Shown here piece after piece: positions 8,952-19,084 of a DNA stretch of 64,000 bases; within the stretch, counting starts at the first letter, position 1; every line of letters starts with the position of its first letter. The translations under genes and the position numbers were made by a program. The notes under the pieces are model-generated. The model saw only the letters and a list, made by a program, of their open reading frames with translations, was not told the origin of the DNA and searched no databases. Source of the DNA: DASQBT01 sp963782495 (GTDB lineage: Bacteria > Pseudomonadota > Gammaproteobacteria > Burkholderiales > Thiobacillaceae); the NCBI GenBank assembly GCA_963782495.1, contig CAWAJU010000010.1, positions 1 to 64,000 on the forward strand. The letters are read 5' to 3'.

Positions 8952-10250
8952 ATGACGCAGAAGACCGTAACTCTCACTTTCAGCGATGGCAGCCCGAGTA
9001 TCGAATTGCCGATACTTGAAGGCACGCTGGGCAATCCAGTCATCGATTTGCGCGGCCTTGCGGCCAAAGGTCATTTCTCCCTGGATCCGGGCTTTACCGC
9101 AACTGCCAGTTGCGAGTCCCAGATTACCTACATCGACGGCGAACAGGGCTTGCTCTACCACCGTGGTTACCCGATCGAACAGCTGGCTTATCAGTCCGAT
9201 TTTCTGGAGGTGAGTTATCTGCTGCTGCATGGGGAACTGCCCACGGCGCAGCAAAAGCTTGAATTCGAGCAAAGCATCTGCCGCGATACGATGCTGCATG
9301 ACCAGGTCAACACCGTGTTCCGCGGCTTCCGCCGCGACGCCCATCCGATGGCGGTGATGATAGGCGTGACCGGCGCCTTGTCGGCCTTCTATGCCGATGC
9401 CCACAATGTATTTGACCAAGCCAGCCGCCTCATTTCGGCGCATCGCCTGATCGCCAAGGTGCCGACCATCGCGGCCTGGGCCTACAAGTACAACATCGGC
9501 GAGCCCTTTGTCTATCCGCAGAACCGCATGGCTTACGCGGAGAACTTTCTCCACATGCTGCACGCCACGCCGTGCGAGAACCATGAAGTCAACCCGGTGC
9601 TGGCGCGCGCCATGGACCGGATTTTTATCCTGCACGCGGATCATGAGCAGAATGCGTCCACCTCAACGGTGCGTCTGGCCGGATCGAGCGGTGCAACGCC
9701 CTTTGCCTGCGTGGCGGCGGGCATGGCCTCGCTGTGGGGGCCGCTGCACGGCGGCGCCAACGAGGCGGTGCTGACCATGCTGGAGGAAATCGGCAACATA
9801 TCGCGCATACCCGAGTACATCGAGCGCGCCAAGGACAGGAGCAATCCCTTCAGGCTGATGGGTTTCGGCCATCGCATCTACAAGAATATGGATCCGCGCG
9901 CCAAGGTGATCCGCGAAACCTGCTATGAAGTGCTCGATGAACTTGATCTGCATGACGACCCGCACCTGAAGATCGCCATGGAACTGGAGCGCATTGCCCT
10001 GCAGGATGAATTTTTCATCGAGAGGAAGCTTTATCCCAATGTGGATTTCTACTCAGGCATCCTGTTTCGCGCCATGGGGATTCCCATCAGCATGTTCACC
10101 GCTTTGTTCGCCCTGGCGCGCACCGCAGGCTGGGTGGCGCAGTGGCATGAGATGCTGTCGGAGCCGAGCCACAAGATTGGTCGTCCGCGCCAGCTTTATT
10201 CCGGTCCGACGCGGCGGGACTTTATTCCTTTGGAGAATCGCGGCGGGTAG
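8952..10250 (+). CDS. gltA: Citrate synthase
   Basis: This enzyme condenses oxaloacetate and acetyl-CoA to citrate. The 432-residue protein has the length and N-terminal domain of the hexameric, NADH-sensitive type II enzymes of Gram-negative bacteria. The N-terminal part has GLLYHRGYPIEQLA. Catalytic segments are WGPLHGGANEAVL (first His), MGFGHRIYK (second His) and the Asp in NVDFYSGILFRAMGIP. It starts 10 bases after sdhE, in the sdhB-sdhE-gltA-sucA-sucB unit. Nothing in the protein is odd. Confidence 0.97.
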   Translation: MTQKTVTLTFSDGSPSIELPILEGTLGNPVIDLRGLAAKGHFSLDPGFTATASCESQITYIDGEQGLLYHRGYPIEQLAYQSDFLEVSYLLLHGELPTAQQKLEFEQSICRDTMLHDQVNTVFRGFRRDAHPMAVMIGVTGALSAFYADAHNVFDQASRLISAHRLIAKVPTIAAWAYKYNIGEPFVYPQNRMAYAENFLHMLHATPCENHEVNPVLARAMDRIFILHADHEQNASTSTVRLAGSSGATPFACVAAGMASLWGPLHGGANEAVLTMLEEIGNISRIPEYIERAKDRSNPFRLMGFGHRIYKNMDPRAKVIRETCYEVLDELDLHDDPHLKIAMELERIALQDEFFIERKLYPNVDFYSGILFRAMGIPISMFTALFALARTAGWVAQWHEMLSEPSHKIGRPRQLYSGPTRRDFIPLENRGG

Positions 10251-10287
10251 GCTACAACAAATGGTGTAAGGCCATTGCTCCCGTTCC

Positions 10288-12994
10288 ATGCCAAACGATA
10301 ACTGGATCCAAACCAGCCCGCTATTTGCCGCCGACTTCGCCTACCTTGATGACCTGACTGAGGCTCAGCAGGCGGCGTTGCTGGCTGTGCCAGCGCTGCG
10401 CAGGCCGAAGGGCGAAGCGCTGATCGCGGCCTCCGAGGCCAGTCAGGTCGGGGTGCTGCAGTTGATCAACGCGCACCGTTACCTGGGGGTTCGCCACGCG
10501 GACCTGGATCCGCTGCAGCGCTTTCCCAAGCCGGAGGTTCCGGAGCTCGATCCCTTGCATTATGGCCTGTCGGCGGCGGACATGGCGCGCGAGTTTGATA
10601 CCGGCTCGCTGGTCGGTGCGAAACGCGCCACCCTGCGCTGGATCGTCGATGCGTTGAAAGCGGTGTATTGCGGCACATTCGGCGTGGAGTACATGCACAT
10701 CAGCGACGTGACGCGCAAGCGCTGGATACAGGAACAGGTCGAGGGGTCGGTCGGGCAGTTCAACTGGGGCCGGGCGGAGAAATTACGTTTGCTCAAGCGG
10801 CTGACCGATGCGGAAACCCTGGAGAAATTCATCCACACGCGCTATGTGGGGCAGAAGCGTTTTTCTCTCGAGGGAGCGGAAAGCCTGATTCCCTTGCTCG
10901 ATACCGTTATCGCCCGCTGCGCTCGCCACGGCGCCAGGGAAATCGTCATGGGCATGGCGCATCGCGGGCGCATCAATGTGCTATGCAACATCCTCGGCCG
11001 CTCGCTTGACGGTCTGTTCAAGGAACCGGGAAACGGCACTCCCGGCTCGCCGATATCCGGGGACGTGAAATATCACCAGGGATTTGCATCCGACGTGGCC
11101 ACCCCGGACGGTCCGGTGCATGTGGCGCTGGCGTTCAATCCGTCCCACCTGGAGGTCGTTCATCCGGTGGTGCGGGGCTCGGTGCGGGCGCGCCAGGACC
11201 GGCGTGGTGACGCCAAAGGACTTGAAGTCGTCCCCATCATTCTGCATGGTGACGCGGCACTGTCCGGCCAGGGCGTGGTGATGGAAAGCCTGAACATGTC
11301 GCAGACCCGGGGGTTTCAGAACCATGGTGCGATCCATGTGGTGATCAACAACCAGATTGGCTTTACCACCTCCGACCCGCGCGATATCCGCTCCACCATT
11401 TACTGCACCGATGTGGCGAAGATGGTCGAAGCGCCGGTATTTCACGTGAACGGCGACGATCCGGAAGCGGTTGCCTACGCTGCCCGACTCGCCGTGGATT
11501 ACCGCTACACCTTCCAGCGCAACGCCTTCATCGACCTGGTGTGCTTTCGCCGCCATGGCCACAACGAACAGGACGACCCGCTGGTTACCCAACCGCTGAT
11601 GTACCGCAGGATCAATGCCCATCCCGGCGCCCGTGGGCGTTACGTGGAGAGGCTGGTGGCGCAGGAACTGATCAAGCCCGAGGAAGCCGAGGCGTTGATT
11701 GCCAACTGCCGGACCAAGCTGGAACGCGGCGAGACCTTGAGTCCGCCAACCGTTTCCGACTTCAAGCAGACGTTTGCGGTCAACTGGAACCGCTTCAAGA
11801 ACGGCGACGTCAGCGCGGTTGTCGATACCGCTGTCAAGGCGGAAGATCTTGCACGCTGGACTGAAGTGTTGACCAGCGTGCCGCAGGACTTCGCCATCCA
11901 TCCGCGGGTGCAGAAAGTGGTGGAAGACCGGCGAAAGATGGGCGCTGGCACACTGTCACTGGACTGGGGCATGAGCGAAAACCTGGCTTATGCCAGCCTG
12001 CTCAACAGCGGCTACGACATCAGACTGTCCGGCCAGGACAGCAGCCGTGGTACCTTCTTTCACCGCCATGCGGTGTGGCACGACCAGAACCGGACCTCCA
12101 GCGAGGCCGGAGATTACGTGCCCTTGCAGCACCTGCATCCGCGTCAGGGGAACTTCACCGTTATCGACAGCCTGTTATCGGAAGAGGCGGTGCTCGCCTT
12201 CGAGTATGGCTACGCCACGGCAGAACCGGACACGCTGGTGATCTGGGAAGCTCAGTTCGGCGACTTCGCCAATGGTGCCCAGGTGGTGATCGACCAGTTC
12301 ATCACCAGCGGCGAAGCCAAATGGAACCGGATGACCGGCCTCACGCTGATGCTGCCGCACGGCTATGAAGGCCAGGGCCCGGAACATTCCTCCGGCCGGC
12401 TGGAGCGCTATCTGCAGGCTTGCGCGCAAAACAACATTCGAGTGTGCGTCCCCAGCCTGCCGGCCCAGGTGTTCCACCTGTTGCGCCAGCAATTGCTCAG
12501 GCCGGTGCGCAAGCCCCTGATCCTCTTCACCCCCAAGAGCCTGCTGCGCCATCCCGCTTCGGTGTCCTCGCTGGACGATCTGGTCGCCGGTGCGTTTTAC
12601 CCGGTGATCGATGATTCGCGCCATCCGACGGCGGCCGAACGTGTCGTGGTGTGCAGCGGCAAGGTGTACTTCGACCTGGAGGCAATGCGCCAGGAGAGGC
12701 GACTGGAGAAAGTGGCGATCGTACGCGTCGAGCAGCTTTACCCGTTTCCCGAGCAGACATTGCGCGAAGTGATGGCGGCTTACCCGCAAGCGAGGACCTT
12801 CATCTGGGCACAGGAGGAACCGATGAATCAGGGCGCGTGGTACCAGAGCCTGCACCACCTCAATCGCTGTGCACCGGGCGGACAACGCTTTGTTTACGCA
12901 GGCCGCCCGGCCGCCGCTGCGCCGGCTTCCGGCTGGCCTTCCCGGCACAAGGCCGAGCAGCAGGCGCTGGTCCTCGAGGCCCTCGAGATGACCC

Positions 12995-13005
<11 letters not shown>
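10288..13005 (+). CDS. sucA: 2-oxoglutarate dehydrogenase E1 component
   Basis: The thiamine diphosphate-dependent E1 decarboxylates 2-oxoglutarate and succinylates the E2 lipoyl group. The 905-residue protein shows MGMAHRGRINVL, GDVKYHQGF, GDDPEAVAYAARLA and FRRHGHNEQDDP, all typical of the family. The N-terminus (MPNDNWIQTSPLFAADFAYL) does not show the usual segment of the YEDYLxDPxSVxxxW type that E1 enzymes use for E2 binding. An in-frame TAA at about 10267 rules out a longer start. The last 11 bases overlap sucB, so the two are translationally coupled. Length is slightly below the 933 residues of E. coli. Confidence 0.95.
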
Positions 13006-14110
<1,105 letters not shown>

Positions 14111-14176
14111 TCTGGACTGGATCGCTCACTCAAGCAATGAAGCGCAAGCAGCCGTTCAAATTCTCCACCTTGCTAT

Positions 14177-14668
14177 TCAGCGCGGCGCCGCCCAACAGTT
14201 GTTGTTGACCTGCCAAGTCTGTGAGAGCTGCTCTCCGCTCGGGAAGAGGGCGTACTTGAGCCCCAGGTAATCGACGCCTTTGCGCCAAAACATGGCGAGC
14301 ACATCCTTTTCTCCGCTGGCAACGACATTGCTGTAGGGAATCACCCGCAATGGGTTGCCGTACATGTTGGAATAATTTGAGGCGATGACGATGAAATTGC
14401 GGAAGCTGGCTTCGATTTCCTGATCGAAGCTCACCAGTTTGTCGTTGCAGAAAGTGAAGAGATATCGGCGGCCTGCTGGACTTTCCGGCAGGTCGTAGGC
14501 AAACAGCCCATCGCGCCCCACATCGATGACCTTGCCGAATTTCCAGGTCTTGAGGGCGTCGACAACCTCGGTCTTGAGCATGCCATTGCGAAATTCACCC
14601 ACTTCCCAGGCGTGGGCGGCGGGCAGGCAACACAGGAACAGAGACGCGAGTTGTAGCAATCGGCGCAT
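14177..14668 (-). CDS. Small secreted protein of unknown function
   Basis: I do not recognise this gene. From ATG 14668 it encodes 163 residues beginning MRRLLQLASLFLCCLPAAHA, a clear Sec signal peptide with likely cleavage after AHA. A TTG at 14680 would add four residues and cannot be excluded. The mature part is about 140 residues with two Cys (TFCNDKL and NNNCW), which might form a periplasmic disulfide. It starts WEVGEFRNGMLKTEVVDAL, resembling small lipoprotein-like folds that begin with a conserved GMxxxEV segment. It is convergent with sucB and stands alone. Confidence 0.7.
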   Translation of the reverse strand: MRRLLQLASLFLCCLPAAHAWEVGEFRNGMLKTEVVDALKTWKFGKVIDVGRDGLFAYDLPESPAGRRYLFTFCNDKLVSFDQEIEASFRNFIVIASNYSNMYGNPLRVIPYSNVVASGEKDVLAMFWRKGVDYLGLKYALFPSGEQLSQTWQVNNNCWAAPR

Positions 14669-14783
14669 GCGAGTATTCAAGGAAAGACGATGGCCAGAAT
14701 CCTAGCAGGATTTGAGCCCGCGCTGATTCAATCCCCTCGCCCTGACCTCTCACCTCGATCGCGCCGGGGGAAGCGTGGAGAGA

Positions 14784-15551
14784 TTACTTGCCCATCACCG
14801 CGCCGAATACCTTCTTGATCAGATCGCTGCCGGATTGCAGGGGGTCGGCACGAAACGCCTTTTCCTGTTCGCCGATGACCTTATAAAGCCGGTCCAGTCC
14901 CTGCTTGGTGACGTAGTTCTCAATGTTGGCCTGATCGGCCTTGATTGCGCCGTATCTCGCGGCGGCACCGGCATAGGTGTTATAGGTTTGCGCCAGGCCG
15001 ACCTTGTCGGTGGTCCCCTTGACGATGGGGAGAAATTTCTCGGTCAACTGGGATTCGGTCTTCTTGCGGAAGAAATCGGTGGCGGATGTCTCGCCGCCGG
15101 TCAGGATGCCCTTCGCATCCTCCACGCTCATGTCCTTGACTGCGCCCACGAGCAGGCTTTTCGCTTCCGGCACGGCGGCTTCGGCCGCGCGGTTCATGCT
15201 CAACTCCAACGCGTCCACCTGTTTACCCATGCCCAGGGTTTTCATCAGCTTGCTGACTTTCTTCAGATTGTCCGGCAAGGGAATGCGCAACTTGGGGTCG
15301 GACCAGAAGCCGTTTTCCTTGCCTAGCTGCGCGACCGCCGCTTCGGCACCCTTGCTCAGCGTTTCCTTGAGAGCGCCGTTCATTTCGGCCGGCGTGAGTT
15401 TGTCAATCGCCGACTGGGTGGTCGAGGTCTGGCTCGTGCCGCTGTCCTTATTCAGCACGCCCTTGAGCTTGTCTCCCCAACTGCCAAAATCATAGGCGCT
15501 GGCGGAAAGGGCAAAGCCGGCGGCGAACAGGGCTGTAAGCAGCTTCTTCAT
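14784..15551 (-). CDS. DUF4197 family exported protein
   Basis: The 255-residue protein starts at ATG 15551 after AGGGGAGTCAAC, a good Shine-Dalgarno sequence. MKKLLTALFAAGFALSASA is a signal peptide. The body matches DUF4197 by IPLPDNLKKVSKLMKTLGMG, EDAKGILTGGETSATDFF and RYGAIKADQANIENYVTKQ. Proteins of this family are mostly helical and periplasmic; no function is known to me. A longer frame upstream to 15662 overlaps phoH and has no family support. It lies 10 bases after the phoH-like stop codon and may be co-transcribed with it. Confidence 0.9.
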   Translation of the reverse strand: MKKLLTALFAAGFALSASAYDFGSWGDKLKGVLNKDSGTSQTSTTQSAIDKLTPAEMNGALKETLSKGAEAAVAQLGKENGFWSDPKLRIPLPDNLKKVSKLMKTLGMGKQVDALELSMNRAAEAAVPEAKSLLVGAVKDMSVEDAKGILTGGETSATDFFRKKTESQLTEKFLPIVKGTTDKVGLAQTYNTYAGAAARYGAIKADQANIENYVTKQGLDRLYKVIGEQEKAFRADPLQSGSDLIKKVFGAVMGK

Positions 15552-15561
15552 GTTGACTCCC

Positions 15562-16965
15562 CTAAAGAACTTCGGCCGCGTAATCCGCCAGCCGGGAACG
15601 CTCGCCGCGCGCGAGTGTGACATGGCCGCCATGCGACCAGCCCTTGAAGTGATCCACCACATAGGTGAGGCCTGAACTTCCTTCGGTCAGATAGGGCGTG
15701 TCAATCTGGGAGATATTGCCCAGACACACCACTTTGGTGCCAGGCCCGGCCCGGGTGATCAGGGTCTTCATCTGTTTCGGGGTGAGGTTCTGCGCTTCAT
15801 CAATGATGAGAAACTTGTTGATGAAAGTGCGGCCGCGCATGAAGTTCAGGGACTTGATCTTGATCCGCGAACGAATCAGGTCCTGGGTTGCGGCGCGGCC
15901 CCAGTCGCCGGCCTCGTCGTCGCTCTTGTTCAACACATCCAGGTTGTCCTCCAGCGCGCCCATCCAGGGCGTCATCTTTTCTTCTTCGGTGCCCGGCAGG
16001 AAGCCGATATCCTCGCCCACCGGAACCGTGACCCGGGTCATGATAATTTCCGAGTAGATCTTCTTTTCCAGCACCTGAGCCAAGCCTGCAGCGAGCGTGA
16101 GCAGCGTCTTGCCGGTGCCGGCCTGGCCCAGCAAGGTGATGAAATCGATGTCGGGGTCCATCAGGGTATTGAGGGCGAAATTCTGCTCGCGATTGCGCGC
16201 AGTGATGCCCCACACATTGTTCTTGCTGTGGCTGTAGTCGCGAATGGTTTCCAGTTCGGCGGTGCGGCCCGTCATGTTGCGCACTCGCAAAAAGATTGGC
16301 GTGGCGCCTTCCTGGTAAAGGAATTCATTGACATGCAACTGGCTCACCAGGGGCCCGGTCACCTTGTAATAGGTATGGCCGTTGGCTTGCCAGGATTCCA
16401 TGCCCTTGGCGTGCTGGTCCCAGAAATCGGCAGGCAGTTCGCGCACTCCGGTATAGAGCAGGTCGGTGTCTTCAAGGACCTTGTCATTGAAATAGTCCTC
16501 CGCCGGCAGGCCCAGGGCGCGGGCCTTGATGCGCATGTTGATGTCTTTCGACACCAGGATGACTTGGCGCTTGGGGTACTGCTTGCCGAGGTAGATCACC
16601 ACCGCCAGGATCTGATTGTCCACCTTGCTCGACGGCAGGCTCATCGGCACGTCGATCGGTATGGCCTGGGTCTGCAGGAACAGCCGGCCGGTCGCCGCCT
16701 TGTGGCTGACTCCGGACAGGGGAATGCCCTCGTCGATGCGTTCCAGGCTGCTCACCAATTCGTCGAGAAAGCGGCTCGCCTGGCGGGCATTGCGCGAGAC
16801 TTCGCTCATGCCCTTCTTGTGCTGATCCAGTTCTTCCAGGGTGACCAAGGGAATGAAGATGTCGTGTTCCTCGAATCGGAACAGCGACGTGGGGTCGTGC
16901 ATGAGCACGTTGGTATCCAGCACGAACAGCTTTGTTTCTGGTCTTGCAGCGGCTTTTCTTGGCAT
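15562..16965 (-). CDS. PIN-PhoH family ATPase/ribonuclease (YlaK-like)
   Basis: This 467-residue protein joins an N-terminal PIN domain (ETKLFVLDTNVLMHDP at about 10-25) to a PhoH ATPase domain with Walker A LGQAGTGKTLL and Walker B FLIIDEAQNLTP. Such PhoH2-type proteins couple RNA binding, ATP hydrolysis and RNA cleavage. ATG 16965 lies 7 bases after the bcp stop and removes a 15-residue extension that would overlap bcp from ATG 17010; the extension MPRKSSHLSKHSKK is not excluded. The acidic PIN residues near the N-terminus are intact. It sits between bcp and the DUF4197 gene on the same strand. Confidence 0.9.
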   Translation of the reverse strand: MPRKAAARPETKLFVLDTNVLMHDPTSLFRFEEHDIFIPLVTLEELDQHKKGMSEVSRNARQASRFLDELVSSLERIDEGIPLSGVSHKAATGRLFLQTQAIPIDVPMSLPSSKVDNQILAVVIYLGKQYPKRQVILVSKDINMRIKARALGLPAEDYFNDKVLEDTDLLYTGVRELPADFWDQHAKGMESWQANGHTYYKVTGPLVSQLHVNEFLYQEGATPIFLRVRNMTGRTAELETIRDYSHSKNNVWGITARNREQNFALNTLMDPDIDFITLLGQAGTGKTLLTLAAGLAQVLEKKIYSEIIMTRVTVPVGEDIGFLPGTEEEKMTPWMGALEDNLDVLNKSDDEAGDWGRAATQDLIRSRIKIKSLNFMRGRTFINKFLIIDEAQNLTPKQMKTLITRAGPGTKVVCLGNISQIDTPYLTEGSSGLTYVVDHFKGWSHGGHVTLARGERSRLADYAAEVL

Positions 16966-16972
16966 GATTTTC

Positions 16973-17428
16973 TTAGAGTGTTTCGACAAATGCGAGGACT
17001 TCCGCGGCATGACCCGGGGCTTTCAATCCACGCCATTCCCTTGCCAACTTGCCGCTGGCATCAAACACAAACGTGCTGCGCTCGATTCCGCGCACCTGCT
17101 TGCCGTACATGTTCTTGAGTTTCATCACGCCGAACTGTTCGCACACGCGTTCGTCGGGATCGGAAAGCAGCTCGAAGGGAAGCGCGTGGGCACTCTTGAA
17201 GCCCTCATGCGATTTCATGCTGTCGCGCGAGATCCCGACCACGACGGCATTGGCCTTCTGGAAGTCCGGGTAAAGGTCACGGAACTCCTGGCCCTCCAGG
17301 GTGCAGCCGGGCGTATTGTCCTTGGGATAGAAGTAAACCACCACGTTCTTGCCTCGTTGCGCGCTGAGCTTGAATGTCCCTCCGCCGGTGGTCGCGAGTT
17401 CGAAGTCCTGTGTCTCTTTCTCAGCCAT
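16973..17428 (-). CDS. bcp: Peroxiredoxin of the Bcp/PrxQ type
   Basis: This thiol peroxidase reduces hydrogen peroxide and organic peroxides in the cytoplasm. The 151-residue protein has the active site KDNTPGCTLEGQEFRD with the peroxidatic Cys near residue 42. The resolving Cys found five residues later in atypical two-Cys Bcp enzymes is absent (Gln-Glu region), so this is probably a one-Cys type that relies on an external thiol. The C-terminal half has GIERSTFVFDASG. It overlaps the Smr gene stop by 8 bases, and phoH follows 7 bases after its own stop. trxB, a likely thiol source, is encoded just upstream on the same strand. Confidence 0.93.
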   Translation of the reverse strand: MAEKETQDFELATTGGGTFKLSAQRGKNVVVYFYPKDNTPGCTLEGQEFRDLYPDFQKANAVVVGISRDSMKSHEGFKSAHALPFELLSDPDERVCEQFGVMKLKNMYGKQVRGIERSTFVFDASGKLAREWRGLKAPGHAAEVLAFVETL

Positions 17429-18008
17429 GAGGGTTCCGGTTTGCAGATTTCAACAAGATGATGACGGCGCCAGAGCCGCCGTCCATGGGGCGGGCCTGAC
17501 AATAGGCCAGTACGTCTTCCCGCTGCGCAAGCCAATGTCGCAACTTGTACTTGAGCACAGGCTCGCGGTTGCGGGAGCGCAGGCCTTTGCCGTGGATGAT
17601 GCGCACACAGCGGTAATCCTGTCTAGCGCAATGTTGCAGGAATTCGACCAGACCCAGCCGCGCCTCGGCGGAACGATGACCATGGAGATCGAGTTCCGCC
17701 TGGATGACCCAGCCGCCTCGTTTCAGCTTGCGCAACACGGCTCTCGGGATTCCGGGCCGGGCAAAGAAGAGTTCCTCGCCGGTCTCACCGGCTTCGAGAA
17801 TATCGATCGGGTCGGACAGGGAATCCCGCAGGACCTGCTTTTCATCGAGCAGGCGCTGGCGGGGAATGGGCTTGAGCCTGGGAGGCGAAATACTTGCGCG
17901 GTTGGGCGTGGGTAGAGGGGCAGCTCCCTGCACTGCATCGAGAAAAAGTCTGGCGCTTTCCTCGGTGCGAGAAGGGGGCGGAGTTTCGCCTTCCCTGTTG
18001 CGTTTCAT
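17421..18008 (-). CDS. Smr domain protein
   Basis: This 195-residue protein ends in an Smr domain: LDLHGHRSAEARLGLVEFL near residues 105-125 and CVRIIHGKGLRSRNR near 130-145. Smr domains bind or nick nucleic acids; these stand-alone YdaL/SmrA-like proteins are related to MutS2 tails and to the endonuclease YhiX-type families, but the exact role is unclear. The N-terminal 60 residues are charged and Pro-rich (MKRNREGETPPPSRTEES), likely disordered. ATG 18008 lies 17 bases after the trxB stop; a longer frame to 18068 overlaps trxB and is less likely. It overlaps bcp by 8 bases. Confidence 0.87.
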   Translation of the reverse strand: MKRNREGETPPPSRTEESARLFLDAVQGAAPLPTPNRASISPPRLKPIPRQRLLDEKQVLRDSLSDPIDILEAGETGEELFFARPGIPRAVLRKLKRGGWVIQAELDLHGHRSAEARLGLVEFLQHCARQDYRCVRIIHGKGLRSRNREPVLKYKLRHWLAQREDVLAYCQARPMDGGSGAVIILLKSANRNPHG

Positions 18009-18025
18009 GATCTGTCGAACTCGGG

Positions 18026-18970
18026 TCAGTCGTCCAGAAAGCGTTCCGCATCGAGCGCCGCCATGCATCCCGTGCCGGCGCTGGTAACAGCTTGGCGATA
18101 GACGTGGTCCTGCACGTCGCCGGCGGCAAATACGCCTGGAACGCTGGTGGCGGTGGCATTGCCGGTGCGCCCGCCCTGGGTCACGATGTAGCCGTTCTCC
18201 ATTTCCAGTTGGCCGGCGAAAATGCCGGTGTTGGGCTTATGGCCAATGGCGACGAAGATGCCAGTGAGCGGAATCTCCTGGGTCGCGCCGGTCTGGGCGT
18301 GTTTGATGCGCATGCCGGTGACCCCGGTCTTGTCCCCCAGAACCTCATCTAGGACGTGGTTGAGCTGCAGGGTGATCTTGCCCTCCTTCACCTTGGCGTT
18401 CAGATGATCGACCATGATCTTTTCCGCCTTGAAGCTGTCACGGCGATGGACCAGGGTGACGTGCCGGGAGATGTTGGCCAAATAGAGGGCTTCCTCGACC
18501 GCGGTATTGCCGCCGCCGATCACCGCGACATCCTGTCCCTTGTAGAAGAAGCCGTCGCAGGTGGCACAGCCGGACACGCCGCGACCCATGAAGTGCTGCT
18601 CTGAATCCAGGCCCAGATACATGGCGGATGCACCGGTCGCGATGATCAGCGCGTCGCAGGTATAGGTGCCGCTGTCGCCAATCAGGGTGAAGGGCCTTTC
18701 CTTGAGCTTGGCGGTGTGGATGGTGTCGAAAACGATCTCCGTATTGAACCGGGCCGCGTGTTGCTCGAAGCGCTGCATCAGGTCCGGACCCTGTACGCCG
18801 TTCACATCCGCCGGCCAGTTGTCCACATCGGTGGTAGTCATCAGCTGGCCGCCCTGCTGGAGGCCGGTGATCACAACCGGGTTGAGATTGGCGCGCGCGG
18901 CGTAGACGGCGGCGCTGTAGCCTGCCGGCCCGGAGCCGAGGATCAGCAGTTTGCAATGCTTGGTTGTCAT
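18026..18970 (-). CDS. trxB: Thioredoxin-disulfide reductase
   Basis: TrxB passes electrons from NADPH through FAD to thioredoxin. The 314-residue protein starts MTTKHCKLLILGSGPAGYSA at ATG 18970, with FAD-binding GSGPAG. The redox-active CATC lies in SGCATCDGFF near residue 140, and the NADPH site is AVIGGGNTAVEEALYL. The C-terminal FAD motif is PGVFAAGDVQDHVYRQA. A frame extending to 19078 adds 36 residues with no family match and runs into the ftsK promoter region. It is divergent from ftsK and heads the trxB-smr-bcp-phoH group. Confidence 0.96.
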   Translation of the reverse strand: MTTKHCKLLILGSGPAGYSAAVYAARANLNPVVITGLQQGGQLMTTTDVDNWPADVNGVQGPDLMQRFEQHAARFNTEIVFDTIHTAKLKERPFTLIGDSGTYTCDALIIATGASAMYLGLDSEQHFMGRGVSGCATCDGFFYKGQDVAVIGGGNTAVEEALYLANISRHVTLVHRRDSFKAEKIMVDHLNAKVKEGKITLQLNHVLDEVLGDKTGVTGMRIKHAQTGATQEIPLTGIFVAIGHKPNTGIFAGQLEMENGYIVTQGGRTGNATATSVPGVFAAGDVQDHVYRQAVTSAGTGCMAALDAERFLDD

Positions 18971-19052
18971 GGGAATTATCTGGGCGTGATTGAATTTGTT
19001 GAGGGCACATTCTAACAATTCTTGCCTGCAGTTCCCCAACACACAGGGCCTA

Positions 19053-19058
19053 TATAAT
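19053..19058 (+). promoter_or_regulatory. Possible -10 element for ftsK
   Basis: A perfect TATAAT lies 26 bases before the ftsK start, in the divergent trxB-ftsK gap. No good -35 is seen at 16-18 bases upstream, so the promoter call is tentative. Confidence 0.35.
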
Positions 19059-19084
19059 GTCGTATTCCCAATATTCAAGGTTCC

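Noticed and set aside
7856..9067. Long minus-strand frames of 234 and 403 residues across the repeat array
   Set aside because: A repeat of 111 bp is a multiple of three, so any open unit stays open; these frames are a by-product and lack family support.
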